Part shown: positions 17,544 to 26,244 of the stretch, piece after piece
Position numbering within the stretch: position 1 is the stretch's first letter
Layout of the letters: every line of letters begins with the position of its first letter
Assembly: GCF_003286125.1 (NCBI RefSeq)
Contig: NZ_QMED01000008.1
Location: 1 to 64,000 of the forward strand
Source: Algibacillus agarilyticus
GTDB taxonomy: Bacteria > Pseudomonadota > Gammaproteobacteria > Enterobacterales > Alteromonadaceae
Direction of reading: 5' to 3'
Length of the DNA stretch: 64,000 nucleotides
Made by a program: the position numbers and the translations under genes
The notes under the pieces: generated by a model
Told to the model about the DNA's origin: nothing
The model's input: the letters and a program-made list of their open reading frames with translations, nothing else
Database searches by the model: none

Positions 17544-20225
17544 TTAATCGAAGTCGTAGCTATAACCTAAACTAAAACCAACCCCCACTTCTTTAGATAT
17601 AACAGTGATATCCGATTGAGTTACATCTTGAGATTCATCTAATAAGTTTTTAACTTTAAACTTAATTTTTGAATTAAAGTCTGGATAATAAGTGTATACA
17701 AAGTCTAATGAATGGAAAGGTTGTTCCATCGCATCTTCTCTACTTAATACACCAGCAGCCAGAATTCGCTCACCAAAAACGTTGTAAACAATAGAGCTAC
17801 TGTGTTCACCGTCAGATGAATCATAATTCAACTGCAAATTAACAACGTATTCAGAGTGACCAGTCATTCGCTTAGTAGAATTGGTTAAATTACCAGCAAA
17901 TTCAGGGGCAATAGATGCTTCTGAATCAGATAGCGTTATATTACCTGAGGTGAAGAACCCATCTGAAAGGCTGGTTAAGTCATACATCCATTCAAACTCT
18001 ACACCTGCAACTTCAGCTGACTCTCCATTTATAAAACTAGCTGAATATTCTTCATCGCCAATACGTAGGACGGTTTCAATAGGAGCTTGAATGTCTTTAT
18101 AAAATGCAGCAACAGAGAAACTATCTCCAACATCACCATAATATTCATAACGAAGATCATAGTTTTTAATTGGACTGCTTGCTAAACCTTCACGACCAAT
18201 CGTTTTGAAATCAGTTAAAGGATCAATATATTGAACAGGCACAACCTCTCTTAGATCTGGTCGAACAACGGTCTCACCATAACCTAATCGAACTTGATAA
18301 TTGTCACCACCAATATAGGTAAATGAAAGTGCAGAGTATGCGTCATCATCTTCAATTGTCGATTTTTGAATTCTTTCAGGACTATAATAAATATCAAGAT
18401 CAGCTGATTCAAAAATCAAGCTAGAAGTTGGTATAGTTACCTGTTTGAAGTCTTCAAACCTAACGCCGCCACTTAAACGCCACGTACTATCAAAAATAAC
18501 ATCAAATGCGCCATATCCAGCTGCTATTTTTTGGCCAGCAATGTAGTCATCTGCTCTAGGTGAAGTAGGCTCATTAAACTGAACGGTGATGTTTTCGTCA
18601 TTAATGAACGAATCAGACAAATATGCAGAATCATTTAGCATATCACCGTCATTCTCGATCTCAATTCCTATACCGTCAACATTAACCCCAAAACCTGAAG
18701 TATTATAAACTCTAGCTCGATCAACATAGTCATAACCCGCTTTAAATTCAATCTCTAAATCAGAAAAGTAAATAGGTAAATTCACATTTCCAGAGTAAGA
18801 ATTTACATTATCTTCCATATCTGTATAACTGAAAGTAGCTCGGTTTTGATCACCTGTAATTAAGGAGCTGCTATAATTTCCGTTAACATCATATAAATCA
18901 CGAAATTTAAACTCGACATCAACAGGGATCTCTGTTTCGGCTTTTGAGCGAGTATATTGCCAATCAAAACCTATTCCCCAAAAATCAACAAAAGTATGTT
19001 TACCCATTAATTGGGAAATAGATAAAGTCCGTTCTTCTGACTTAAACTCATGCGTTCTATTTGCACTATTAGTTCCAGCTATAGTGTAAACAGAACTAGC
19101 AGCAGGGGCTTGTAAAGTGGATACGTCAATTTCTTCTTCATTATCTTGTAAATAAATATTAGACCATGAAATTTGATGTCCACTTTGCTCATAACCGACA
19201 TTGAAAACTGCATTCAAACGTTCATTTTCAACAGATGATTCAATATCATTCGTCACTTCAAAACAAGATTTGCTTATTTCTTCAACAGTATTTAATGTTG
19301 TAGAGCAATTTTCAGGTAAAGCAGGCTTTAAAACTGAATTTGTTTTACGACTCGCATCATTTGAATTATCATACGCAACAGATGCTAACACCCCTACGCT
19401 ACCCTCTAAGACATCAAAACTATTACCTATGTGTGCTCTTAAATTATAAGCAGGGGAAAGCGATTCTTGTTTTAACCCCATGTCTCGAGGTAATGATTTA
19501 ATTAACTCTTTATTAATGACGGTAGCTTGCTCTGCGGCTGTTGATCCATCATTAGATTTAAGGCCAGCTTCTGAAATGATGTTTGATAAGGCAAAATCAC
19601 CACGATACTCAGCAATTGCTTGCTTCAATCTAGTGCTTAACCCTGAATCATTATTATTATAAGAAAAGCCCTTATCTGCCGATGTGTCATACGCAGCACC
19701 CAATTCGATACCAGCGGTAAATTCTGATGGCACGGTTTTAGTACGAATATCGATATTACCGCCACCAAAAGCAGCCGGCATTGACGGAGAGTATGCTTTT
19801 TGTACAGCTAGACTTTCAATAATGCTTGAAGGAAATATATCCAAAGGGATAACATTACGAGTTAAATCAGGACTTGGAATACTCGCGCCATTTAATCTAG
19901 CACTTGAATAACGCTCACCTAACCCACGTACATAAATATATTTACCATCAACTAAAGTTAGGCCAGTCACTCGGCGCAATGCTGAAGCAGCGTCACTATC
20001 ACCAGTACGAGCTAATTGCTCTGCTCCTAAAATATCAGCAACAAAAGCTTGGTTCTTTCTTTCTTCAATAACCGCAGCCGCAGAGCCTTGTAAACGGCTA
20101 GCTGTTGCTACAACCTCTTCCATCAGCTCATCGTTTTCTTCAGCTGAAAAAGCACACGGCAATGAACTAACTGCACCCAATGTCACGGCACAGGCAATTT
20201 TGCTGAATCTATATTTATTTTTCAT
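17544..20225 (-). CDS. TonB-dependent outer-membrane receptor
   Basis: An 893-residue receptor. The signal peptide ends near AFSA. A TonB-box-like DELMEEVVATA comes next. The plug domain spans about 40-165 and has YVRGLGERYSSARLNGA and FPSSIIESLAVQKAYSPSMPAAFGGG. A 22-strand-type barrel ends with an aromatic-rich strand (GYSYDFD). The substrate cannot be read from the sequence. Its partner is the beta-helix lipoprotein upstream, and the energiser operon follows downstream. A rho-independent terminator lies 20 bp before its start, so expression must depend on read-through or a hidden promoter. Confidence 0.92.
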   Translation of the reverse strand: MKNKYRFSKIACAVTLGAVSSLPCAFSAEENDELMEEVVATASRLQGSAAAVIEERKNQAFVADILGAEQLARTGDSDAASALRRVTGLTLVDGKYIYVRGLGERYSSARLNGASIPSPDLTRNVIPLDIFPSSIIESLAVQKAYSPSMPAAFGGGNIDIRTKTVPSEFTAGIELGAAYDTSADKGFSYNNNDSGLSTRLKQAIAEYRGDFALSNIISEAGLKSNDGSTAAEQATVINKELIKSLPRDMGLKQESLSPAYNLRAHIGNSFDVLEGSVGVLASVAYDNSNDASRKTNSVLKPALPENCSTTLNTVEEISKSCFEVTNDIESSVENERLNAVFNVGYEQSGHQISWSNIYLQDNEEEIDVSTLQAPAASSVYTIAGTNSANRTHEFKSEERTLSISQLMGKHTFVDFWGIGFDWQYTRSKAETEIPVDVEFKFRDLYDVNGNYSSSLITGDQNRATFSYTDMEDNVNSYSGNVNLPIYFSDLEIEFKAGYDYVDRARVYNTSGFGVNVDGIGIEIENDGDMLNDSAYLSDSFINDENITVQFNEPTSPRADDYIAGQKIAAGYGAFDVIFDSTWRLSGGVRFEDFKQVTIPTSSLIFESADLDIYYSPERIQKSTIEDDDAYSALSFTYIGGDNYQVRLGYGETVVRPDLREVVPVQYIDPLTDFKTIGREGLASSPIKNYDLRYEYYGDVGDSFSVAAFYKDIQAPIETVLRIGDEEYSASFINGESAEVAGVEFEWMYDLTSLSDGFFTSGNITLSDSEASIAPEFAGNLTNSTKRMTGHSEYVVNLQLNYDSSDGEHSSSIVYNVFGERILAAGVLSREDAMEQPFHSLDFVYTYYPDFNSKIKFKVKNLLDESQDVTQSDITVISKEVGVGFSLGYSYDFD

Positions 20226-20245
20226 CTTGATACCTTTGCTCTAAC

Positions 20246-20272
20246 AAAAAAATAGGCGCACAAGCGCCTATT
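20246..20272 (-). terminator. Terminator between the lipoprotein and receptor genes
   Basis: On the minus strand a 9-bp perfect stem (AATAGGCGC/GCGCCTATT) with a TTGT loop runs into seven Ts. It is placed after the lipoprotein stop and just before the receptor start, and could set a high lipoprotein:receptor ratio by partial termination. Confidence 0.85.
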
Positions 20273-20291
20273 CATATAAAATACAATTGAA

Positions 20292-21917
20292 TTAGTCAGC
20301 TTTTGCAGCAGTTACTGCAGCTTCAACCCATTTGTACCAGTTAGAATTGGTGTCAGTATCAGAAACCGCCCCTACATAATTACTAGTTGCATCAGTAGAT
20401 GCTGCAGCTAAATTTGTAGATGAAGTATTAGTAGCAAAACCATTTGCAGCTAACACATCTGAAGCACTACCTAAACGAACATTACCACCTGCATCAAACC
20501 AAGCTGTTTTAGCTGTAGCTTGCAATGCAGTAGGGGCGTCTGCAGAAAAGTCAGCGTCACCATTAAAATCAGCGGCACAAGCCATAGTTGAACCTACAAA
20601 CTTAATTTTATCAGCTTGTTTTTCACCATCAGACGAGAAAGAGATACACTGAGTAGCGGTAGCATTAGCTTTAACTAGTAATACATTCTGGAAATTTGCA
20701 TTAAAATAATCATCAAATTTCATTGCACGAGAATCATCGCCATCACGAACAGATTTTTCATCAGTTGTAATTACAGTTACATTACTAATAGTTGGAACAT
20801 GACCACCACGAGTATCAACTTCAGGAGTTGAAGCATCTGAATCATGATCGACAGGCTTAGCTTTCAGACCATCAGCTTCAAATCCACCATTACCCATGTG
20901 AGCAGTTGTTCCATCAGATAAAGTTACAGAACCATGCATTACAAACAAGTGATGAGCGTTACCTTGCCATGCAGCATCTAAATCAAATGAGTCATCTTGA
21001 GTATCTGTTACAGCAACATAAGCTAAATCAGCAGCACCACCGAAGATTTCAACACCATCATCAAAGCCTTGATGAATATGGATGTATTCAAATGTTGAAC
21101 CAGAACCCACTGCATTAAGCGTTAAAGAGTTTAAGTCGTCACCACCACCATTTGCACGAGGGCCAGAACCTGCGTACCAAATTTTTGCGTATTTAATTGA
21201 GCCGCTTGAATCAGCGTTGTTATTACCACCATAGTATGAAGCAATCCCTTCAGACTCACGGTTACAAGTTCCACCTGTACGTTCAGCATCTGTACATTGG
21301 TCAGTAATACCATTACCATTGATGATGATTCCACCCCAATCAGCGTAGCGAGCACCGTTACCTAAATCATCAAAACGATCGTATGCATAAGCAGATGTGA
21401 AAGTAATTGGCTTATCTAATGTACCAACAGCTTGAATTTTCGCACCACGTGCAATTCGGATAATTGCTTCACCCGATTTAAACGCTAAATTAGCACCTGG
21501 TTTAACCGTCATTGTTGGTCCATTGGCTGGAACAACAAAACCAGCACTAGTATCACCATCAGTACCGATTTGTAATGCTTCTTCAAATACGTGAACACCA
21601 CCACTTGGTAACTCTTCGAACGTGATATTCGAAGTTATAGAAATGTTCGCACTTGCAAATGAATCATTATATAAACAGTCGTTACCAGCAACTATACCTT
21701 CAACCGTTCCAGCATTCGAAGTGTAGCTTGCACAAACAACTTGAGCTTCTTCATTTGAACCATTGTTGTTTGTAACATTGTTAGAGTTATCACCAACACT
21801 GTTATCAGTTGTGCTAGTGTCATTAACCGTTGGAGTTATATTAATATCGCCACCACAACCTGCTAATGCTAAAGAAGCGGCTAATGCTGAAATTTTAAAA
21901 ATGTGATTAAGTTTCAT
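20292..21917 (-). CDS. Beta-helix surface lipoprotein, receptor partner
   Basis: A 541-residue lipoprotein with lipobox LALAGC (cysteine near residue 21). A disordered Asn/Thr/Ser linker (about 25-55) precedes a region that looks like a right-handed parallel beta-helix, with repeated short strands and Gly/Asn/Asp turns (GGIIINGNGIT, FEYIHIHQGFDDGVEIFGGAADL). Residue 22 after the Cys is Gly, compatible with outer-membrane export. It has Cys pairs in the body (CTDAERTGGTC). It is probably the surface binding partner of the receptor encoded next. A phased array of PhoB-like 7-mers lies 78 bp upstream. Its ligand is unknown. Confidence 0.75.
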   Translation of the reverse strand: MKLNHIFKISALAASLALAGCGGDINITPTVNDTSTTDNSVGDNSNNVTNNNGSNEEAQVVCASYTSNAGTVEGIVAGNDCLYNDSFASANISITSNITFEELPSGGVHVFEEALQIGTDGDTSAGFVVPANGPTMTVKPGANLAFKSGEAIIRIARGAKIQAVGTLDKPITFTSAYAYDRFDDLGNGARYADWGGIIINGNGITDQCTDAERTGGTCNRESEGIASYYGGNNNADSSGSIKYAKIWYAGSGPRANGGGDDLNSLTLNAVGSGSTFEYIHIHQGFDDGVEIFGGAADLAYVAVTDTQDDSFDLDAAWQGNAHHLFVMHGSVTLSDGTTAHMGNGGFEADGLKAKPVDHDSDASTPEVDTRGGHVPTISNVTVITTDEKSVRDGDDSRAMKFDDYFNANFQNVLLVKANATATQCISFSSDGEKQADKIKFVGSTMACAADFNGDADFSADAPTALQATAKTAWFDAGGNVRLGSASDVLAANGFATNTSSTNLAAASTDATSNYVGAVSDTDTNSNWYKWVEAAVTAAKAD

Positions 21918-21994
21918 TTTTTATCTCCGACTAAATAGTCTGTCTTGAGTTTTAATGTGTACGAATAAGTTGCGCAGAAAACTACAGGAGAAAA

Positions 21995-22034
21995 ATGACA
22001 AAAAGGTTACAGTTTGTGGTCACAAAAATGACAA
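21995..22034 (-). promoter_or_regulatory. Phased array of four Pho-box-like 7-mers
   Basis: Read on the minus strand, 7-mers begin at 22034, 22023, 22012 and 22001, exactly 11 bp apart: TTGTCAT, GTGACCA, CTGTAAC and TTGTCAT. Matches to CTGTCAT are 6, 3, 5 and 6 of 7. The best pair (21995-22012) is CTGTAACCTTTTTGTCAT. The array ends 78 bp before the lipoprotein start codon. Confidence 0.5.
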
Positions 22035-22257
22035 TTTATGTCATAAAACTGCAATAAAGTTAATAACTTAACAACAGTCACTTACTTAAAATAGGCTTGA
22101 AGCCTACATACTTAAAGGCAAAATAATGTGGTGGCATGTCTATTTTTAACCAAGCAGATAAAGTGAACAGCGTTTGTTTATTACAACTCGTTTACAATTA
22201 ATATAGACTCAAGTAACATTCAACAAGGTAACACATCGTACCAGTTTGGAGTTTGTT

Positions 22258-23055
22258 ATGCATATAGATGAAATATTACGATTGAATCAAAATAAGGATG
22301 AACTGGTTTTACCCAATGATTGGTGTCAAGGTCGAACGATATTTGGTGGGTTATCAGCTGCATTGATGTATCAAAAGATGCAACAACTCACGAATAACAC
22401 GCATACGATTAAAAGCTTAAACATTAATTTTATTGGTCCTTTACTGGCTAAAACCCCCTTTAAGATTATAGCGACACGCCTGCGTAGTGGTAAAAGCACA
22501 ACGATGCTCGAAGCAAAGATAATTCAAGATGAAAAGATATGTGTGACCGCACAAGCCAGTTTTGGCTCTAAACGTGAATCAAAAATAAATATACAACCGA
22601 CAAATTCACATCAAATGACTCTTGCTAAAAAAGGTGATTTTTTACCACAAATCCCAGGGGTTACACCAAAATATTTTAAACATATTGATATGGCGATCCA
22701 AGAAGGCCGAGTCCCTTTTTTAAAAGCTAAAACATCTCATTATCACGGTTGGATGCGTTTAAAAAAGCAACCTGAAAAATTGACCTTAGCACATGTGATC
22801 ACGCTAATTGATAGCTGGCCACCGGCTGTGTTGCAATTATTAACCGGACCGGCTCCTGCCAGTACCATGAATTGGAATTTGTCTTTTGCACATAACGAAG
22901 CACAATTAAACCAACTGCAACCGCAAGATTGGCTTGCCTACCAAGTAGAGACCGATCATGCCGAAGATGGCTATGCCTACACCAGTGCACACATTTGGGA
23001 TCAACAGGGGCTACTTATTGCAACATCAAAGCAGTGTGTCACAGTTTTTGGTTGA
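22258..23055 (+). CDS. Acyl-CoA thioesterase-like protein (double hotdog)
   Basis: A 265-residue protein. The start chosen is the ATG at 22258, with GGAG 6 nt upstream; an in-frame TTG 12 nt earlier overlaps that motif. It has two hotdog halves. The first contains WCQGRTIFGGLSAALMYQ, the second AHVITLIDSWPP and NWNLSFAHN, as in TesB-like/4HBT_3 thioesterases. It likely hydrolyses acyl-CoA thioesters in the cytoplasm. It is divergent from the lipoprotein gene and monocistronic, with a MITE about 90 bp downstream. Confidence 0.75.
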   Translation: MHIDEILRLNQNKDELVLPNDWCQGRTIFGGLSAALMYQKMQQLTNNTHTIKSLNINFIGPLLAKTPFKIIATRLRSGKSTTMLEAKIIQDEKICVTAQASFGSKRESKINIQPTNSHQMTLAKKGDFLPQIPGVTPKYFKHIDMAIQEGRVPFLKAKTSHYHGWMRLKKQPEKLTLAHVITLIDSWPPAVLQLLTGPAPASTMNWNLSFAHNEAQLNQLQPQDWLAYQVETDHAEDGYAYTSAHIWDQQGLLIATSKQCVTVFG

Positions 23056-23148
23056 TATTATTTGTTTATATCCAAGTCACTTCAATGGCGTTTGCTCTCT
23101 TATTAAGTAACCAGTACGCGTTATAGTTAATTACATTTTTCTGAGGCA

Positions 23149-23277
23149 TATAGTCTTCTCGCTCAGGTTTTATGGTTCATTGTCAGCGCTTACTCGCCCC
23201 AATCACATAGTAGAGCATATGCTCATGGCGTCTCGAAGCTTGACGGCTTCCCCTAAAACCCGATCGCTTTGACTATA
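23149..23277 (+). mobile_element. MITE family B, copy 2
   Basis: A 129-bp near-identical copy of 9924-10052, with better preserved ends (TATAGTC at the left, GACTATA at the right). The flanking TA dinucleotides fit a 2-bp target duplication. It occupies the space upstream of the 5-FTHF cyclo-ligase gene, where many gammaproteobacteria carry 6S RNA. Confidence 0.82.
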
Positions 23278-23357
23278 CATTAATGAATTCAAGCTGTGTT
23301 ACAATTTTTAAAACAAAAAACATAACCATGCTAAATATTACTAAATGAGAGGGTTAA

Positions 23358-23948
23358 TTGAACGTACGTCAACAAATCAGAAGCCAGATTAGGCACGCGA
23401 GACAGCAATTAACCCTGGCTGAACAAAATGAAGCTCAAGTACAAGTGCTAATTCAATTTAAAAAATTTATTCAGCAATATCCAACAATCAAAAAAATCGG
23501 GTTATATTTGGCCAATGATGGTGAATTAAGCACGCAAACTATTATTGATTATTGTCATCAAACTAATATTGAAATTTACTTACCGGTGATCCACCCTTTT
23601 TGCTCAGGTCATTTGCTCTTTTTACATTATGATAAGTCAACGCTATTAATTAAAAATAAATATGGGATCGCAGAGCCGAAGCTCACGGCAACCGCTATTT
23701 GCCCAACGACTGAATTAGATTGTGTATTTACGCCTTTAGTGGCATTTGATACGGCAGGACAACGTTTGGGTATGGGCGGCGGATATTACGATAGAACATT
23801 TGCTTTTACTCAACAAGCAAATAGCTTAAAACCCATATTAGTTGGCTTAGCTCATCAATGTCAGCAAGTTGACCATTTACCAACAGAAGCATGGGATGTG
23901 CCTTTGCCTGCTATAATCACACCAGAATACATTTTCTGTTTTCAGTAA
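23358..23948 (+). CDS. fau: 5-formyltetrahydrofolate cyclo-ligase
   Basis: A 196-residue protein of the YgfA/MTHFS family, which converts 5-formyl-THF to 5,10-methenyl-THF with ATP. It has the C-terminal signature LGMGGGYYDRTF and the earlier YLANDGE region. It starts at a TTG with GAGAGGG just upstream; the nearest ATG upstream runs into a stop. In E. coli the gene is preceded by ssrS and lies near serA-rpiA; the synteny with rpiA and serA is kept here, but no 6S RNA is visible upstream. Confidence 0.92.
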   Translation: MNVRQQIRSQIRHARQQLTLAEQNEAQVQVLIQFKKFIQQYPTIKKIGLYLANDGELSTQTIIDYCHQTNIEIYLPVIHPFCSGHLLFLHYDKSTLLIKNKYGIAEPKLTATAICPTTELDCVFTPLVAFDTAGQRLGMGGGYYDRTFAFTQQANSLKPILVGLAHQCQQVDHLPTEAWDVPLPAIITPEYIFCFQ

Positions 23949-24062
23949 AATAACTAAGCATAAACTAGATTTCAACTAGATATTTAAACCACTCAGGTTA
24001 TCATATGACTAAACATCGCTTTTGGTCATGCTTTACGGCCAGATCACAATATTTATAAGTGA

Positions 24063-24117
24063 TATAGTCTTCTCGATCCGGGTTAATGAACCATAAAACC
24101 GGATCGAGAAGACTATA
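24063..24117 (+). mobile_element. MITE family B, 55-bp hairpin derivative
   Basis: TATAGTCTTCTCGATCCGG and its exact complement form a 19-bp perfect hairpin around a 17-nt loop. The outer bases and part of the loop match the ends of the 129-bp family B elements, so this is an internally deleted copy. It lies between the cyclo-ligase gene and rpiA and may stop or stabilise transcripts. Confidence 0.78.
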
Positions 24118-24172
24118 AACAAACCGTTAAATCATAACCTATATTAAAACACACACTCGATTTGGAATAAAA

Positions 24173-24826
24173 ATGGACCAAAACGCAAAAAAGAAACTAG
24201 CCGCAGAAGCCGCCATAAAATATGTAAAAGCAGGTGACATTATTGGTGTGGGTACCGGTTCTACTGTTAACCATTTTATCAACGCACTCGCTCCTATTGC
24301 CGCTGATTTACAAGGCGCAGTATCTAGCTCTGATGCTTCAACCAAATTACTTGAAGATTTAGGCATTGAAGTTTTTGATTTAAATAGTGTTGATGCCTTG
24401 GATATTTATGTTGATGGGGCTGATGAAATTGATGAAGACAAAGCCATGATAAAAGGCGGCGGTGCAGCTCTCACCCGCGAAAAAATAGTATCAGCTGTCG
24501 CTAAAAAATTTATATGCATCATCGACGATAGTAAAATGGTTAAAACCTTAGGTGAGTTTCCTTTACCGGTGGAAGTGATCCCAATGGCACGTAGCTACGT
24601 GGCCCGAGAAATCGTTAAACTCGGTGGTGACCCTGTATATCGTCAAGGTGTGATCACCGATAATGGTAATATCATTTTAGACGTTTATAACATGAAAATT
24701 GATGCCCCAATGCACCTTGAAAAACAATTAAATCAAATTGTTGGCGTAGTCACGAACGGACTATTTGCCCATCGGGGTGCCGATATTATTTTGGTTGCCG
24801 ATAATAATGGTGTAAAAACGCTATAA
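24173..24826 (+). CDS. rpiA: Ribose-5-phosphate isomerase A
   Basis: A 217-residue protein that interconverts ribose-5-phosphate and ribulose-5-phosphate in the pentose phosphate pathway. It has the family motifs [20 protein letters not shown] and [12 protein letters not shown], and a length almost equal to the E. coli enzyme. It lies 60 bp upstream of serA in the same direction, as often in this class, and may be co-transcribed. Confidence 0.97.
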   Translation: MDQNAKKKLAAEAAIKYVKAGDIIGVGTGSTVNHFINALAPIAADLQGAVSSSDASTKLLEDLGIEVFDLNSVDALDIYVDGADEIDEDKAMIKGGGAALTREKIVSAVAKKFICIIDDSKMVKTLGEFPLPVEVIPMARSYVAREIVKLGGDPVYRQGVITDNGNIILDVYNMKIDAPMHLEKQLNQIVGVVTNGLFAHRGADIILVADNNGVKTL

Positions 24827-24886
24827 AACAGGCATAAAAAACATTACAATTATGCCAATTCGTTGTATACCTAACTGGTCAGAGAC

Positions 24887-26113
24887 ATGAGCATTTATTC
24901 ATTAGCTAAAGACAAAATTAAAATCCTTCTATTAGAAGGCGTTCATCAAACCGCAGTCGATACTTTAACTAACAATGGTTACACCAACATTGAATACGTT
25001 AAAACGTCGCTACCTGAAGATGAATTGATCGAAAAAATCAAAGATGTGCATTTTGTTGGTTTGCGTTCACGCACTAACTTAAATGCAAAAGTATTAAATG
25101 CAGCTGAAAAATTAGTTGGTATTGGGTGTTTTTGTATCGGTACTAACCAAGTTGATTTAGCCGCTGCTGGCGCAATGGGGATTCCGGTATTTAATGCCCC
25201 TTTCTCAAACACACGTAGTGTTGCTGAATTAGTATTAGGCCAAAGCTTATTATTACTTCGTCAAATTCCGGCCAAAAATGCAAAGGCGCATCGAGGTGGA
25301 TGGGACAAGTCAGCTAACGGTTCATATGAAGCACGTGGCAAAACACTCGGTATTATTGGCTATGGCCACATCGGTACTCAGCTTGGTATTTTAGCTGAAA
25401 CGATCGGCATGCAAGTTATCTTTTATGATCTAGAAGATAAATTACCACTCGGTAATGCTAAACAAGTTTCTGAAGCTGAATTATTAGCGAATGCAGACGT
25501 TGTTTCGCTTCATGTACCTGAAACCCCACAAACTAAAAATATGTTTGGTTTAACACAAATTTCAGCCATGAAACCGGGCAGCATTTTAATCAATGCTTCA
25601 CGTGGCACGGTTGTTGATATTGATGCGTTAGCGGATGCAATAAAAGCGGGGGCGTTATCAGGCGCTGCCATTGATGTATTCCCTGTTGAGCCAAAAGGTA
25701 ATGATGAAGAATTTCAATCACCTTTACGTGGTTTAGATAATGTCATTTTAACACCGCATATTGGTGGCAGTACTCAAGAAGCACAAGAAAATATCGGTAT
25801 TGAAGTCGCGGGTAAAATAGCTAAATATAGTGATAATGGCTCTACTTTATCTGCGGTTAACTTCCCTGAAGTTTCGTTACCACAGCATGAAGGCCGTAGC
25901 CGTTTACTACACGTGCATAAAAACCAGCCCGGTGTTTTAACAAAAATCAACTTAGCGTTCGCTGAGCAAAACATTAATATTTCAGCTCAATACTTACAAA
26001 CCAACTCAGAAATTGGTTATGTGGTTATTGAAGTTGATTCAGACGATGCTGAAGCGGCTTTAGAAGAGTTAAAAGCGATTACAGGCACAATTAGAGCGCG
26101 TGTTCTTCACTAA
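24887..26113 (+). CDS. serA: D-3-phosphoglycerate dehydrogenase
   Basis: A 408-residue enzyme for the first step of serine synthesis (3-phosphoglycerate to 3-phosphohydroxypyruvate). It has the substrate domain motif GIGCFCIGTNQVDL, the NAD-binding GYGHIGTQLG, the catalytic TPHIGGSTQEAQ histidine and a C-terminal ACT domain (about 337-408) that senses serine. The start MSIYSLAKDKIKILLLEG aligns with the family start. A terminator follows. Confidence 0.97.
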   Translation: MSIYSLAKDKIKILLLEGVHQTAVDTLTNNGYTNIEYVKTSLPEDELIEKIKDVHFVGLRSRTNLNAKVLNAAEKLVGIGCFCIGTNQVDLAAAGAMGIPVFNAPFSNTRSVAELVLGQSLLLLRQIPAKNAKAHRGGWDKSANGSYEARGKTLGIIGYGHIGTQLGILAETIGMQVIFYDLEDKLPLGNAKQVSEAELLANADVVSLHVPETPQTKNMFGLTQISAMKPGSILINASRGTVVDIDALADAIKAGALSGAAIDVFPVEPKGNDEEFQSPLRGLDNVILTPHIGGSTQEAQENIGIEVAGKIAKYSDNGSTLSAVNFPEVSLPQHEGRSRLLHVHKNQPGVLTKINLAFAEQNINISAQYLQTNSEIGYVVIEVDSDDAEAALEELKAITGTIRARVLH

Positions 26114-26150
26114 GCTTTAAGCTTTTTCTGAACTACTTCTGTACTAATGA

Positions 26151-26175
26151 AAGGCGTTGAATCAACGCCTTTTTT
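26151..26175 (+). terminator. serA terminator
   Basis: A 9-bp stem (AAGGCGTTG/CAACGCCTT) with a 3-nt loop followed by a T-run, 37 nt after the serA stop codon. Confidence 0.88.
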
Positions 26176-26244
26176 GTAGCTAATTTTCAATACTTAATAT
26201 CTTGCCCTATACTTTGTACATTCCTTTCACGTTTATGATCAGGC

